From contig CAZWTY010000076.1 of assembly GCA_964637565.1 (NCBI GenBank), positions 1-22,165 of the forward strand: 22,165 bases of DNA. The letters run 5' to 3'. This document shows positions 1-7,596 of this stretch, in pieces. The translations under genes were made by a program, and so were the position numbers. The notes beneath the pieces were generated by a model. It searched no databases, was not told where the DNA came from, and worked only from the letters and a program-made list of their open reading frames with translations. Within the stretch, counting starts at the first letter, position 1. The number at the start of each line of letters is the position of its first letter. This DNA comes from DYJE01 sp964637565 (GTDB taxonomy: Bacteria; Desulfobacterota; Desulfobacteria; Desulfobacterales; Desulfolunaceae).

Positions 1-651
1 GGCGATTTTCGAGGTGATCATCTCTTCCGCCGCTTTTTTCATGGCGTCGATGCGCGTGGCCACATCCGATCCGGCCTCTTTGGAAAAACCGGCGGCCTTG
101 GCCCAGGCATCCCCTTTGTCCGTGAGGATCTTGGCGTAGAAGTCGCCTTCTTCACCGGCAGCGACCAGAAGTACGTCGAGACCTTTTTCATCAAAGGGGC
201 CGGTGCCGCAGGAGGTGGAGAAATCCGTGGATGCGGGACGGTTCACCGCAAGTCCCACAAAGGTGATGGCCTCGTATGCCTTAAGGAAATAGGGATCTTG
301 ATAGTCGCCGTTGTCGTAGTTCAGCTTCAGGATCTGGAGGGCCCGAGCGTCGTAAGGCCGGATGCCGATCACCGCACGTTTGGGGTACTCTTTTTTGGCC
401 GGTTTCATGATGTTGCAGTCCGGATCGTTAGGATCGGTGCTGAAGGTCATCATGACTTCCGATTTGGGGAACACCAGGGCCTTGGGAGAAAGACGGGTGT
501 CGGTTCCCGCCAGGTCCGGCATCTGGCCTTTGTCTAACACTTTAAAATCGTAATCGTCTTTTTCCCTGACCGGGCCGACGAGCTGGTAGACTTCGGCTGA
601 TGCCGCAAGCCCCTTGGCCCAGCTTTCCCTGTCGATATGGTATATTTTCAT
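1..651 (-). CDS. HydB-like 4Fe-4S protein, N-terminal part (cut by window edge)
   Basis: The reading frame is open from the ATG at 651 to the window edge, 217 codons with no stop, so the C-terminus is missing. The start is MKIYHIDRESW, preceded on the minus strand by an AAAGGGA ribosome-binding site. The motif RPYDARALQILKLNY, followed by FVGLAVNR and a CGTGPFDEKGLD segment, resembles the N-terminal half of sulfhydrogenase beta subunits (HydB) and the related ferredoxin subunit of Flx-Hdr complexes. In that family the 4Fe-4S motifs lie in the C-terminal half, which is outside this window. It is the last visible gene of the hdr-type operon, 178 bp after the FrhB-like gene, and that gap contains a repeat. 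The likely role is electron transfer between a pyridine-nucleotide or flavin subunit and HdrA. The family assignment is by remembered motif similarity only. Confidence 0.72.
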   Translation of the reverse strand, partial: MKIYHIDRESWAKGLAASAEVYQLVGPVREKDDYDFKVLDKGQMPDLAGTDTRLSPKALVFPKSEVMMTFSTDPNDPDCNIMKPAKKEYPKRAVIGIRPYDARALQILKLNYDNGDYQDPYFLKAYEAITFVGLAVNRPASTDFSTSCGTGPFDEKGLDVLLVAAGEEGDFYAKILTDKGDAWAKAAGFSKEAGSDVATRIDAMKKAAEEMITSKIA

Positions 652-756
652 GGTTTACATCCCTTTCGCTTTGGTCGTTCAATCATTTATCGTTCCAACC
701 ATTTTCGATGGGTGGTTCGTGAGTGGAAGCCATCATAAAAAAGGAGTTATCCTCAA

Positions 757-796
757 TTCGATGTTGAACGTTGGACGTTCGATGTTGGACGTTCAA
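757..796. repeat. GTTGGACGTTC tandem short repeat, copy 1
   Basis: Between the FrhB-like and HydB-like genes there is a run of near-identical units of about 10-14 bp, built from GTTGAACGTTGGACGTTC and GATGTTGGACGTTCAA. A related run lies at 21524-21562 between trpG and trpD. A diverged GTTCAATCATTTATC element at about 677-691 matches GTTCAATCGTTTATC at 791-805, so the gap appears to be built from repeated pieces. There is no coding potential in the gap. Confidence 0.7.
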
Positions 797-829
797 TCGT
801 TTATCCATTCACGGTGTCCCGCAATCGCC

Positions 830-1777
830 TTATTTGATGAACTCCTCGGGATCATGTGTGGTGAACGGGTCAAGGGCCGGCCGGACATCGCTGGTCATTC
901 CCGCTTCCCATCCGAACCGCTCGAAACAGGATTTTTCCAGTTTCCCCGTCAGCAGCCGCTCCTTGATGTTCATGGGACAGGCCGCTTCGCAGGCTCCGCA
1001 GTCGGTGCAGCGTCCGGCGCAGTGGAAAGCCCGCAAGGTGTGGTAAGTTCTCACGTCCACGGAATCGTCGCCCTTGCCCACCCACTGGGGACGGGATTCG
1101 TCCACGAAACAGGTGGGACAGTAGCACAGGGGACAGGCGTTCTTGCAGGCGTAGCAGCGGGTGCAGCCGGATAGGAGGTCGTCGAAGAAGGCCCAGCGCT
1201 CATCGGCGCTCATCGCTTCGATCTTTTCGATGGCGTCGTGGTTCCTTTCCGTGTTGACTTCCGGGACCGGGTCGGCTGCGGGGATGTCGTTGATCACCGG
1301 GTTCCGGTGAAGACAACGGGCGCAGTTGTCCTGGAGCAGGTCGTTCTTGTCCGCCGTTTTTTCACCTTTGGCCGTTTTGACGGTGATTTTGCCATCTTTT
1401 TCTGTAAGGGCGAGAATATCCCCGCCGGCCAGCTCTTTAAGCCGGGTTTTATCGGTCATGCCGGTGCAGGGCACACCGATGACGGTGACCTGTTCCCGGG
1501 TGATCCGCCGTTCCACGATGTGGGTGTTGATGTTTCTCGAATCGCAGCCCTTGGCCACAATGCCCACTTTGTCTTTGCGGTTGGTGAGGTAATTGGCCAG
1601 GTTCAACCGGCACTGACTGTCCCAGACCAGCTTTTCAGCGTCTTCAGGCGTTTTTGCAAGAAAGGGCTCGTTGACCCCGGGGAGCGTGCCGCTTTTGTAG
1701 CCGATCACCACATCCACCTTGCCGCTCTTGAGAAGATCACTTGAAATTTTTCGAATGTTCTCCGTGTAGTTGATCAT
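830..1777 (-). CDS. FrhB/FdhB-like iron-sulfur protein of the Hdr operon (315 aa)
   Basis: This is a 315-aa cytoplasmic protein with two parts. Residues about 1-160 look like the coenzyme F420 hydrogenase/dehydrogenase beta (FrhB/FdhB) fold, with GIVAKGCDSRNI (C78), GVPCTGM (C104) and CARC (C152, C155). Residues about 200-270 carry two ferredoxin-type 4Fe-4S motifs: C205, C208, C211, C215 (with extra cysteines at 218, 220 and 223), and C257, C260, C263, C267. In related Hdr-linked complexes such subunits pass electrons between a soluble donor (NAD(P)H, formate or F420-like) and HdrA/MvhD. The start is the ATG at 1777, with GGAGG about 11 nt upstream, a slightly long spacing. It follows mvhD after a repeat-filled gap. 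The donor is unknown; F420 use should not be assumed from the fold. Confidence 0.78.
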   Translation of the reverse strand: MINYTENIRKISSDLLKSGKVDVVIGYKSGTLPGVNEPFLAKTPEDAEKLVWDSQCRLNLANYLTNRKDKVGIVAKGCDSRNINTHIVERRITREQVTVIGVPCTGMTDKTRLKELAGGDILALTEKDGKITVKTAKGEKTADKNDLLQDNCARCLHRNPVINDIPAADPVPEVNTERNHDAIEKIEAMSADERWAFFDDLLSGCTRCYACKNACPLCYCPTCFVDESRPQWVGKGDDSVDVRTYHTLRAFHCAGRCTDCGACEAACPMNIKERLLTGKLEKSCFERFGWEAGMTSDVRPALDPFTTHDPEEFIK

Positions 1778-1827
1778 GTTTTATTCAGCCTCCAGGCCGG
1801 TTATGACACCGGCCGATTATTTTTTTT

Positions 1828-1965
1828 GCCTCCGGCGGCCCTTCCGGGGGACCAGATTTTAAAAATCTGGACACATGGGTTGGGAGTACGACCCAAAGTG
1901 CACCCTTCCCAAACATGTTTGTCAAACGTTTCAAACGTTTGGCCCCCGGCAGGGCCGCCGGAGGC
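1828..1965. repeat. Two-hairpin intergenic repeat, inverted pair, copy A
   Basis: This is an inverted pair of one unit. The left unit (1828-1877) has the GC-rich part GCCTCCGGCGGCCCTTCCGG followed by the palindrome CCAGATTTTAAAAATCTGG. The right unit (about 1912-1965) reads on the opposite strand as GCCTCCGGCGGCCCTGCCGG followed by CAAACGTTTGAAACGTTTG. The spacer is about 35 bp. It ends 10 bp from the mvhD stop codon and fills the mvhD to FrhB-like gap. The same unit recurs at 2595-2643, 5745-5794 and 20333-20452. Confidence 0.88.
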
Positions 1966-1975
1966 TTTCAGATCC

Positions 1976-2413
1976 TTAAGCCGCGATTTCACCCGGTGCT
2001 TTTTTGATGAAATGCTTGGCAGGCCCCAGTTTTTTCACTTCCGCGATCACGTCGTTGGCCACCTGGGCGAACTTCACCCCTTCCGCCGACGAGATCCACG
2101 AGAAATGAAGCCGTCCCGGTTCGATTCCCTGGAATTCCAGAAGCTCTTTGAGAAGGGTGAACTTCCTTCGGGCGTAGTAGTTGCCTTCGATGTAGTGGCA
2201 GTCACCGGGATGACACCCGGAAACCCACACCGCGTCCGCCCCTTTCCGCAAGGCGGCGAGAATCATTTTCGGTGAGATGCGGCCGGAACAGGGCACGCGG
2301 ACCACCCGCATGTTGGGCGGATACTGAAAACGGCTGACACCGGCCAGATCGGCGGCACCGTAGCTGCACCAGTTGCAGAGAAAAGTGATAATCTTAGGTT
2401 CAAAATCAGTCAT
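1976..2413 (-). CDS. mvhD: MvhD-family iron-sulfur protein (145 aa)
   Basis: A small cytoplasmic protein of the MvhD/FlpD family, which binds a 2Fe-2S cluster and passes electrons from a hydrogenase or dehydrogenase module to HdrA. The family signature is clear: FLCNWCSYGAADLAG near the N-terminus, VRVPCSGRI, and SGCHPGDCHYIEGNYYARRK. The length is normal for the family (about 140 aa). A longer frame from an ATG at 2437 is possible, but the ATG at 2413 is preceded by GGAGG with 4 nt spacing, and the protein then starts MTDFEPK, so the shorter start is preferred. It sits between hdrA and the FrhB-like gene. No hydrogenase large subunit is present, so the partner is probably the FrhB/HydB-like module downstream. 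Confidence 0.92.
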   Translation of the reverse strand: MTDFEPKIITFLCNWCSYGAADLAGVSRFQYPPNMRVVRVPCSGRISPKMILAALRKGADAVWVSGCHPGDCHYIEGNYYARRKFTLLKELLEFQGIEPGRLHFSWISSAEGVKFAQVANDVIAEVKKLGPAKHFIKKAPGEIAA

Positions 2414-2417
2414 GAGT

Positions 2418-2422
2418 CCTCC
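2418..2422 (-). promoter_or_regulatory. Ribosome-binding site that decides the mvhD start
   Basis: GGAGG on the minus strand lies 4 nt before the ATG at 2413. No comparable site precedes the alternative ATG at 2437, which sits next to the long inverted repeat. Confidence 0.75.
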
Positions 2423-2437
2423 AATACGGGCCTTCAT

Positions 2438-2541
2438 ATTTTGCCCTGATACGGCGTTCTCGGAATTTTTAGATCCGATGTCGTACGCGTAGTCTACGCC
2501 TCCGGTCTAAAAATTCCTGCGGCCTTGTCTCAGGCCAAAAT
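2438..2541. repeat. Long imperfect inverted repeat in the hdrA-mvhD gap
   Basis: The arms at 2438-2477 and 2502-2541 are about 40 nt each and pair imperfectly. The inner 15 nt of each arm (GGAATTTTTAGATCC against GGTCTAAAAATTCC) pair almost perfectly. The outer parts pair ATTTTGCCCTGA with TCAGGCCAAAAT. The loop of 24 nt includes CGTACGCGTAG. There are no ORF or transposase remnants. In RNA it would fold as a long hairpin just before the mvhD ribosome-binding site. It looks like a dispersed intergenic palindrome. Confidence 0.78.
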
Positions 2542-2594
2542 CTGAAGTCCCAGGTCTGTCGCAAATAGGTTTGGTTTCCGGTGATGGTTAAAAA

Positions 2595-2643
2595 ACTTGT
2601 TTGTCAAACTTTTCAAAAGTTTGGCCGCCGGCAGGCCGGAGGC
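2595..2643. repeat. Two-hairpin intergenic repeat, single reversed unit, copy B
   Basis: A single unit, read on the minus strand as GCCTCCGGCCTGCCGGCGGC followed by the palindrome CAAACTTTTGAAAAGTTTG and then ACAAACAAG. It lies 40 bp downstream of the hdrA stop codon, in the same gap as the long inverted repeat at 2438-2541. The GC-rich part is shorter than in the other copies. Confidence 0.82.
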
Positions 2644-2683
2644 GAGTTTTTTAGAAAACCCATCACCAGGAAACGTTCATTGT

Positions 2684-5600
2684 TCAGGCATTCTCGATCA
2701 TGGCGAACAACTGCCCGTCTTCAAATCCTTTCAGCACCAGTGCGCCGGACCTGCATGACGCCACGCAGGAGCCGCAGCCTTTGCAGAGAACCGGGTTGAT
2801 CTGGGCTTTTCCCTTGTCACGTCCTTCCATGATCATGCTGGGGGCGTTGTAGGGACAGACCGTGATGCAGACTTCGCAGCCTGTACACAGGGCCGGGTTG
2901 ACCTTGGCGATGTTGCCGCTGGTGTTGATGGACCTTTGTGACAAAAGGCGGGTCGCGCTGGATGACGCGGCCTGGGCCTGTGCGATGCTTTCGTCCACGG
3001 GTTTCGGGTAATGGGCCAGACCGCAGAGGAACACGCCGTCCACCGCGAAGTCGCTGGGGGCGAGTTTCACGTGGGCTTCGGCAAAGAAACCGTCGGCGTT
3101 CATGGGCACCTTGAAGAACTGGGCCAGCTGCTCGTCTTTGTAAGGAACTACGGCTGAGGCCAGAGTCAGCATATCCGCCGTGATTTCCACGGGCCGTTTC
3201 AGAACATGGTCGGTGACGGTGATGGTGAGGCCGTCTTTGCCGGCCGCGACCACCGGTTTGTTCGCCACGTCGTAACGGATGAAGATCACGCCTTTTTCAC
3301 GGGCTTCCTTGTGCAGGGCTTCCCGTTCGCCGTAGGTCCGGATGTCCCGGTAAAGGACGAAGATCGCCATGTCCGGGTTCAGTTCCTTGAGGTGAAGGGC
3401 GCTGGCCATGGTGTGGGTGCAGCAGATGCGCGAGCAGTAGGGGCGCTCCGGTTCACGGGAACCCACGCACTGGATGAACACCGCGGATGTCATGGATTTC
3501 AGGGCCGGATCGTTGTCGATGAACTTCCTGTCCAGCTCGAGGCCGGTGAGAACCCGGCTGTCCTTGCCGTACAGGTATTCGTTGGGTTTCAGTTCCGTGG
3601 CGCCGGTGGCCACGATGGCGACCCCGTGACGCAGGGTTTCCTTGGCGCCTTTCACGGACAGGGTGGTGTCGAAGTTGCCCACGAAACCGTCCACCGCCGT
3701 GATCTGGGTGTTGGTGAGAATCCGGATGTTGTGGTTCGCTGTAACATCCCTCACCAGGCGTGCCAGGCCGTCCTGGATGGATTCACCTTTGGACGTGGTG
3801 TACAGGTTTTTCGCCTGACCACCCAGAACACCTTCACGTTCGATGAGGCTGACCTGATAACCCTGGGAGGCCAGGGATTTGGCCGCTGTCATGCCTGAGA
3901 TCCCGCCGCCGATGATCACCGCGTTCTGGTTGATATCCAGCCGGGCTTCGGCGAGGGGTTCAAACAATGTGACTTTGGCCGCCGCCATGCGGACCATTTC
4001 CATGGCCTTTTCCGTGGCTTCCTTGGGGAAATCCTTGTGGACCCAGGACCCGTGGTTGCGGATGTTGACCATTTCGAACAGGTACTTGTTGAGGCCCGCG
4101 CTCTGGAGGGTTTCCTGGAACAGGGGGTCGTGGGTTCTCGGGGTACAGGCCGCCACGATGATGCGGTTGAGGTTCTTTTCCTTGATCACCTTGGAGATGA
4201 AATCCTGGGTGTCCTGTGAACAGGAGTACATGTTGTTGGACACGTATTCCACGTAAGGAAGGGTGGCCGCGTAATCCCGGACCTTCACCACGTCGATGAC
4301 GCCAGCGATGTTGGTGCCGCAGTGGCAGACGAAGACGCCGATGCGGGGACGTTCGCCGGTGATGTTGATTTCAGGGGGCACGGTGATGGTTTTGGTGAGG
4401 GAGTTCCGGCCTTCGGTCAATGCCGATCCGGCGCAAAGGGCGGCGGAGCCTGCTTCCACCACGCTCTGGGGAATGTCCTTGGGACCCTGGAGCGCGCCGC
4501 ACACATAGATGCCGTCACGGCTGGTGGCCACGGGGTTGAACGAGCTGGTTTTAACGAATCCGCCGGCGGTTAAGTCTACGCCCAGCTTGCCGCACAGGTC
4601 TTTTACGTCAGCCGGGATTTCCATGCCCACGGACAGGACCACGATGTCGTAAAGATCCCGGATCACCTTCCCGGTGCTGTCGTCCACGAAATCCACCACC
4701 TGGCCGGGACCGTTGGGGTTCTTGAAGATCGAGTGAACCCGGCATCGGACGAACTTTATGCCGTGTTTTTCCTTGGCTTCGTTGTAGCAGCTTTCAAAGC
4801 CTTTGCCGTGGGTCCGCATGTCCATGTAGAAGATGGTGCATTCCAGCTTGGGATCATGCTCTTTGGCGATGATGGCCTGCTTGATGGCGTACATGCAGCA
4901 CACCGACGAGCAGTGGCCGTTGTCGCAGGTGTTGATGTCCCTGGAGCCCACACACTGGAGCCAGGCGATTTTTTTCGGCTCTTCGTGGTCCGACATGCGG
5001 ATGATGTGGCCCTGGTTGGGGCCGGAGGCGGAGAGAAGCCGCTCGAACTCGATACTGGTCACCACGTCCGGGTTGTTGTCGTAGCCGTACATAAACTTTC
5101 CGGACGGGTCGTAAGGTTTGAAACCCGGAGACAGGATGATGGACCCTACGTTCAAGGTCACGGTTTTGTCTTTGTCATCGTAGTTGATGGCGCCGGCCGG
5201 GCATTTTTTTTCACAGGTTCCGCATTTGCCCTTGGTGAGCTTGAGGCAATGATCGGCGTCGATGCAGTATTTCAAAGGAACGGCCTGGGGATAGAGGGCG
5301 TAGATGGCCTTCCGCTTGATCAGCTTTTCGTTGTAAACGTCGTCCACCTTCACCGGGCATTTTTCCGTACAGGCCCCGCAGGCGATACACTTGGTCATGT
5401 TCACGTAACGGGCTTTCTGGAAGACTTCTACCTGAAAGTCGCCTTTTTCACCTGTGACTTCCCTGATTTCCGAAAGGGTCAAAAGCTCGATGTTCATGTG
5501 GCGGCCCACTTCAACAAGCTTGGGGCTCATGATGCACATGGAGCAGTCGTTGGTGGGGAAGGTCTTGTCAAGCTGCGCCATCACACCGCCGATGGATGGC

Positions 5601-5716
5601 GATTTTTCAACCATATACACGTAGTATCCTGAATTGGCGAGGTCGAGGGCGGCCTGTATGCCGCCGATTCCGCCTCCCGCGATCAGGACCGAACCGATTG
5701 TTTTTTTGTCTGACAT
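2684..5716 (-). CDS. hdrA: HdrA, FAD and iron-sulfur subunit of an Hdr-type complex (1010 aa)
   Basis: HdrA is the flavin subunit that splits or merges electron pairs in heterodisulfide-reductase-type complexes. The N-terminal FAD site is GGGIGGIQAALDLANSG (residues 14-30), followed by the HdrA signature NDCSMCIMSPKLVEVGRH. Ferredoxin clusters are at C110, C113, C116, C120 and at C157, C165, C168, C172. The inserted-cluster motif CVGSRD...CSSVCC is at 255-274. A CHCG segment (464-467) precedes a second FAD site, GGGISGMTAAKSLASQG (603-619), and a second CVGSRE...CSRICC insert (750-766). Two 4Fe-4S motifs end the protein (C944-C954 and C978-C988). It is longer than the methanogen type (about 650 aa) because the flavin half is duplicated. 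AAGGAG lies 6 nt before the ATG. It follows the HdrD-like gene and precedes mvhD. Confidence 0.95.
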   Translation of the reverse strand: MSDKKTIGSVLIAGGGIGGIQAALDLANSGYYVYMVEKSPSIGGVMAQLDKTFPTNDCSMCIMSPKLVEVGRHMNIELLTLSEIREVTGEKGDFQVEVFQKARYVNMTKCIACGACTEKCPVKVDDVYNEKLIKRKAIYALYPQAVPLKYCIDADHCLKLTKGKCGTCEKKCPAGAINYDDKDKTVTLNVGSIILSPGFKPYDPSGKFMYGYDNNPDVVTSIEFERLLSASGPNQGHIIRMSDHEEPKKIAWLQCVGSRDINTCDNGHCSSVCCMYAIKQAIIAKEHDPKLECTIFYMDMRTHGKGFESCYNEAKEKHGIKFVRCRVHSIFKNPNGPGQVVDFVDDSTGKVIRDLYDIVVLSVGMEIPADVKDLCGKLGVDLTAGGFVKTSSFNPVATSRDGIYVCGALQGPKDIPQSVVEAGSAALCAGSALTEGRNSLTKTITVPPEINITGERPRIGVFVCHCGTNIAGVIDVVKVRDYAATLPYVEYVSNNMYSCSQDTQDFISKVIKEKNLNRIIVAACTPRTHDPLFQETLQSAGLNKYLFEMVNIRNHGSWVHKDFPKEATEKAMEMVRMAAAKVTLFEPLAEARLDINQNAVIIGGGISGMTAAKSLASQGYQVSLIEREGVLGGQAKNLYTTSKGESIQDGLARLVRDVTANHNIRILTNTQITAVDGFVGNFDTTLSVKGAKETLRHGVAIVATGATELKPNEYLYGKDSRVLTGLELDRKFIDNDPALKSMTSAVFIQCVGSREPERPYCSRICCTHTMASALHLKELNPDMAIFVLYRDIRTYGEREALHKEAREKGVIFIRYDVANKPVVAAGKDGLTITVTDHVLKRPVEITADMLTLASAVVPYKDEQLAQFFKVPMNADGFFAEAHVKLAPSDFAVDGVFLCGLAHYPKPVDESIAQAQAASSSATRLLSQRSINTSGNIAKVNPALCTGCEVCITVCPYNAPSMIMEGRDKGKAQINPVLCKGCGSCVASCRSGALVLKGFEDGQLFAMIENA

Positions 5717-5744
5717 GAATGTCTCCTTAATAGTATGCTTTCAG

Positions 5745-5794
5745 GCCTCCGGCGGCCCTGCCGGGGGCCAAACTTTTTAAAAAAGTTTGACAAA
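5745..5794. repeat. Two-hairpin intergenic repeat, single unit, copy C
   Basis: A single unit reading GCCTCCGGCGGCCCTGCCGG followed by GGGCC and the palindrome CAAACTTTTTAAAAAAGTTTG, then ACAAAATGGG. It lies in the gap between the HdrD-like gene and hdrA, 28 bp upstream of the hdrA start. No reversed partner is present next to it. Confidence 0.85.
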
Positions 5795-5843
5795 ATGGGT
5801 CTGGGCTTTGGGATGGTGTGCCATTCACAATCCCTGTGCGTTG

Positions 5844-5895
5844 CGTAGGGCGGGCTTACGCCCACCGTCATTGCCGGGCGTAAGCCCGGCCTACG
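5844..5895. repeat. 20-bp inverted repeat (CGTAGGGCGGGCTTACGCCC)
   Basis: The left arm CGTAGGGCGGGCTTACGCCC (5844-5863) and right arm GGGCGTAAGCCCGGCCTACG (5876-5895) pair at 19 of 20 positions around a 12-nt loop. It lies 17 bp downstream of the HdrD-like stop codon. No U-tract follows on the minus strand, so it looks like a dispersed hairpin repeat that may protect mRNA ends rather than an intrinsic terminator. Confidence 0.85.
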
Positions 5896-5912
5896 GCTGT
5901 CACGGCCCATTT

Positions 5913-7196
5913 TTATTCAAGGCCGAAATCGGCGAGATCGGGGCCTAAGTAGGTCCGCTCGTTTTCTCCCAGTATACCCATGGCCAGACAGAGAATGGTC
6001 CACAGGTGAACCGTGTGGTATTCTCCGCCGAAGACATGGCAGATGTCTTCGATCTGGGCGTGGCAGTTGTGGCAGGGGGTGATCACGTAATTCGCCCCTG
6101 TCAGCTGGATCTGGTCGAATTTCACTTTGCCGTAAGCCTGACGTTCTTCAACGTATCCAGCCTGGAGAGAACCGCCGCCACCGCCGCAGCAGTAGTTGTT
6201 GGACTTGTTGGGATGAATGTCGATGAAATTTTCCTCTCCCACGGCGGTTTTGACCACGAACCGGAGATCGTCGGCGAATGCGTCGCCCAGGGATTTTCTC
6301 ACCACGTTGCAGGGATCCTGCACCGTGAATTTGATGCCCATGGTGTTCCAGTCTGAGTTTACCTTGAGTTTGCCTTCACGGATCCACTTCGCATAGTATT
6401 CCACGATGCTTCGGAATTCGAAGTTGTGGGGAATGTTGAACTTGCGGATGGCAGCCCAGACCGCGTAAAAGCTGTGGCCGCATTCGGTGTTCAGAAACAC
6501 CTTGCAGCCCAGTTTGTCGATGTGTTCGCACTGGGCCCGGACGATTTTCTCCCAGCTTTCGTCGTCGGCCAGGAACATGCAGTAGTTTTCACCGCCCCAC
6601 ATCTCCGAGTAGTAGGTCCAGTCCGCACCTGCGGTGTGGAGAATTTTCCACAGCGGCAGCAGTTCATCGGGCTCGGTCACGGGTTCACGGGAGTTCTGGT
6701 TCAGGGCGAAGTAGGCCCCTTCACGGTCAATGGACACCTGAAGGTCTTCGAATCCTTCCTGCTGCCGGCATTCTTCGGCCAGGTCTTCCACGGTGAACTT
6801 GAAATCTTCGAAGGGAACACCCATGGCGCCGCCACGGGATCGCACATGATGGTCACAGGAACCCAGGATGCCTTTGGGGCGTTCTTCCCGGGGCCAGGCC
6901 GCCCTCAGTTCATAGATGAGAGCCGGAATGTTGATGCTCATGGGACAGACATCGTAACAACGTCTGCACATGGTGCAAACCCACACCCAGGGATGGCGGT
7001 CCAGATCATTATCCATTCCCAGGACGGCCATACGTAAAAATTTTCTGGGGTCCATGTCCATCTGGCCCGTGGCCGGGCAGCCACTGGCGCAGGTCCCGCA
7101 GGTGAGACACGCGGAGAGGTTCCCGTCAGGGATCAGGGCCAGGGCCATATCCTTGATGCGGGATTTTCCCCCGGTCACTTTCAGTGCTTCTGTCAT
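5913..7196 (-). CDS. HdrD-like protein: ferredoxin domain plus CCG domain (427 aa)
   Basis: This protein fuses an HdrC-like ferredoxin part and an HdrB-like CCG part, as in HdrD, DsrK and TmcB. The 4Fe-4S motifs are C30, C33, C36, C40 and C74, C77, C80, C84. One complete CCG motif is seen: C296 in DPCNVVRK, C336-C337 in NNYCCGGGGG, and C375/C378 in TPCHNCH. The first CCG repeat is incomplete; only C206 and the C239 of NTECGH are candidates. In HdrB, CCG motifs hold the noncubane clusters that reduce disulfides. It is the first gene of the operon and carries the presumed disulfide or other acceptor site. The start at 7196 (MTEALKV) is chosen because GGAGG lies 7 nt upstream; the ATG two codons earlier would be too close to that site. 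The natural substrate is unknown. No membrane segments are seen. Confidence 0.88.
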   Translation of the reverse strand: MTEALKVTGGKSRIKDMALALIPDGNLSACLTCGTCASGCPATGQMDMDPRKFLRMAVLGMDNDLDRHPWVWVCTMCRRCYDVCPMSINIPALIYELRAAWPREERPKGILGSCDHHVRSRGGAMGVPFEDFKFTVEDLAEECRQQEGFEDLQVSIDREGAYFALNQNSREPVTEPDELLPLWKILHTAGADWTYYSEMWGGENYCMFLADDESWEKIVRAQCEHIDKLGCKVFLNTECGHSFYAVWAAIRKFNIPHNFEFRSIVEYYAKWIREGKLKVNSDWNTMGIKFTVQDPCNVVRKSLGDAFADDLRFVVKTAVGEENFIDIHPNKSNNYCCGGGGGSLQAGYVEERQAYGKVKFDQIQLTGANYVITPCHNCHAQIEDICHVFGGEYHTVHLWTILCLAMGILGENERTYLGPDLADFGLE

Positions 7197-7203
7197 AAAC
7201 ATT

Positions 7204-7208
7204 CCTCC
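7204..7208 (-). promoter_or_regulatory. Ribosome-binding site that decides the HdrD-like start
   Basis: GGAGG on the minus strand lies 7 nt before the ATG at 7196 and only about 1 nt before the alternative ATG at 7202, so the later ATG is the better start. Confidence 0.75.
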
Positions 7209-7567
7209 AGTTCAAAATGAATGATACCTTGGCAAACCTTGAAACACTGTTACAGGACAGTGGTCCGGGGTTTGGTCGCTTTTTGGGTTTTCCGGGCATC
7301 CATGGCTATGAAATCAGGTTCCGTGAACCTGTTCTCAAGGATGTCATGGGCCCTTGAAGGGATTGGAATGGAAGGAATGTCATGAGAAGAAAACGACAGA
7401 CGATCCGCCTCAGTCCCGTCACCACGTCAGGCTTTGAAATCACAGTTTTCCCCTTCCGCCCCACGGGCGGAAATGAAAGCTAAAGCCGTCAGTAGTGTCT
7501 GGAGAGATGACGTATCATGATAAAATCCATCGTCTTTTTTCAGCAGTTTATATCAAGTAAAGTCAAC

Positions 7568-7596
7568 TTTATATATAGAACGACTGGATTTATCAA
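7568..7596 (-). promoter_or_regulatory. Sigma-70-type promoter candidate for the hdr-type operon
   Basis: On the minus strand: TTGATA (-35, 7596-7591), a 17-nt spacer, then TATAAA (-10, 7573-7568), in an AT-rich patch. Transcription would start near 7561. The match is by eye to the consensus. Confidence 0.6.

Noticed and set aside
3206..5632. Several long plus-strand frames opposite hdrA (up to 299 codons)
   Set aside because: They are antisense shadows of a well-supported gene in GC-rich DNA, with skewed His/Val/Gly-rich translations and no motifs.
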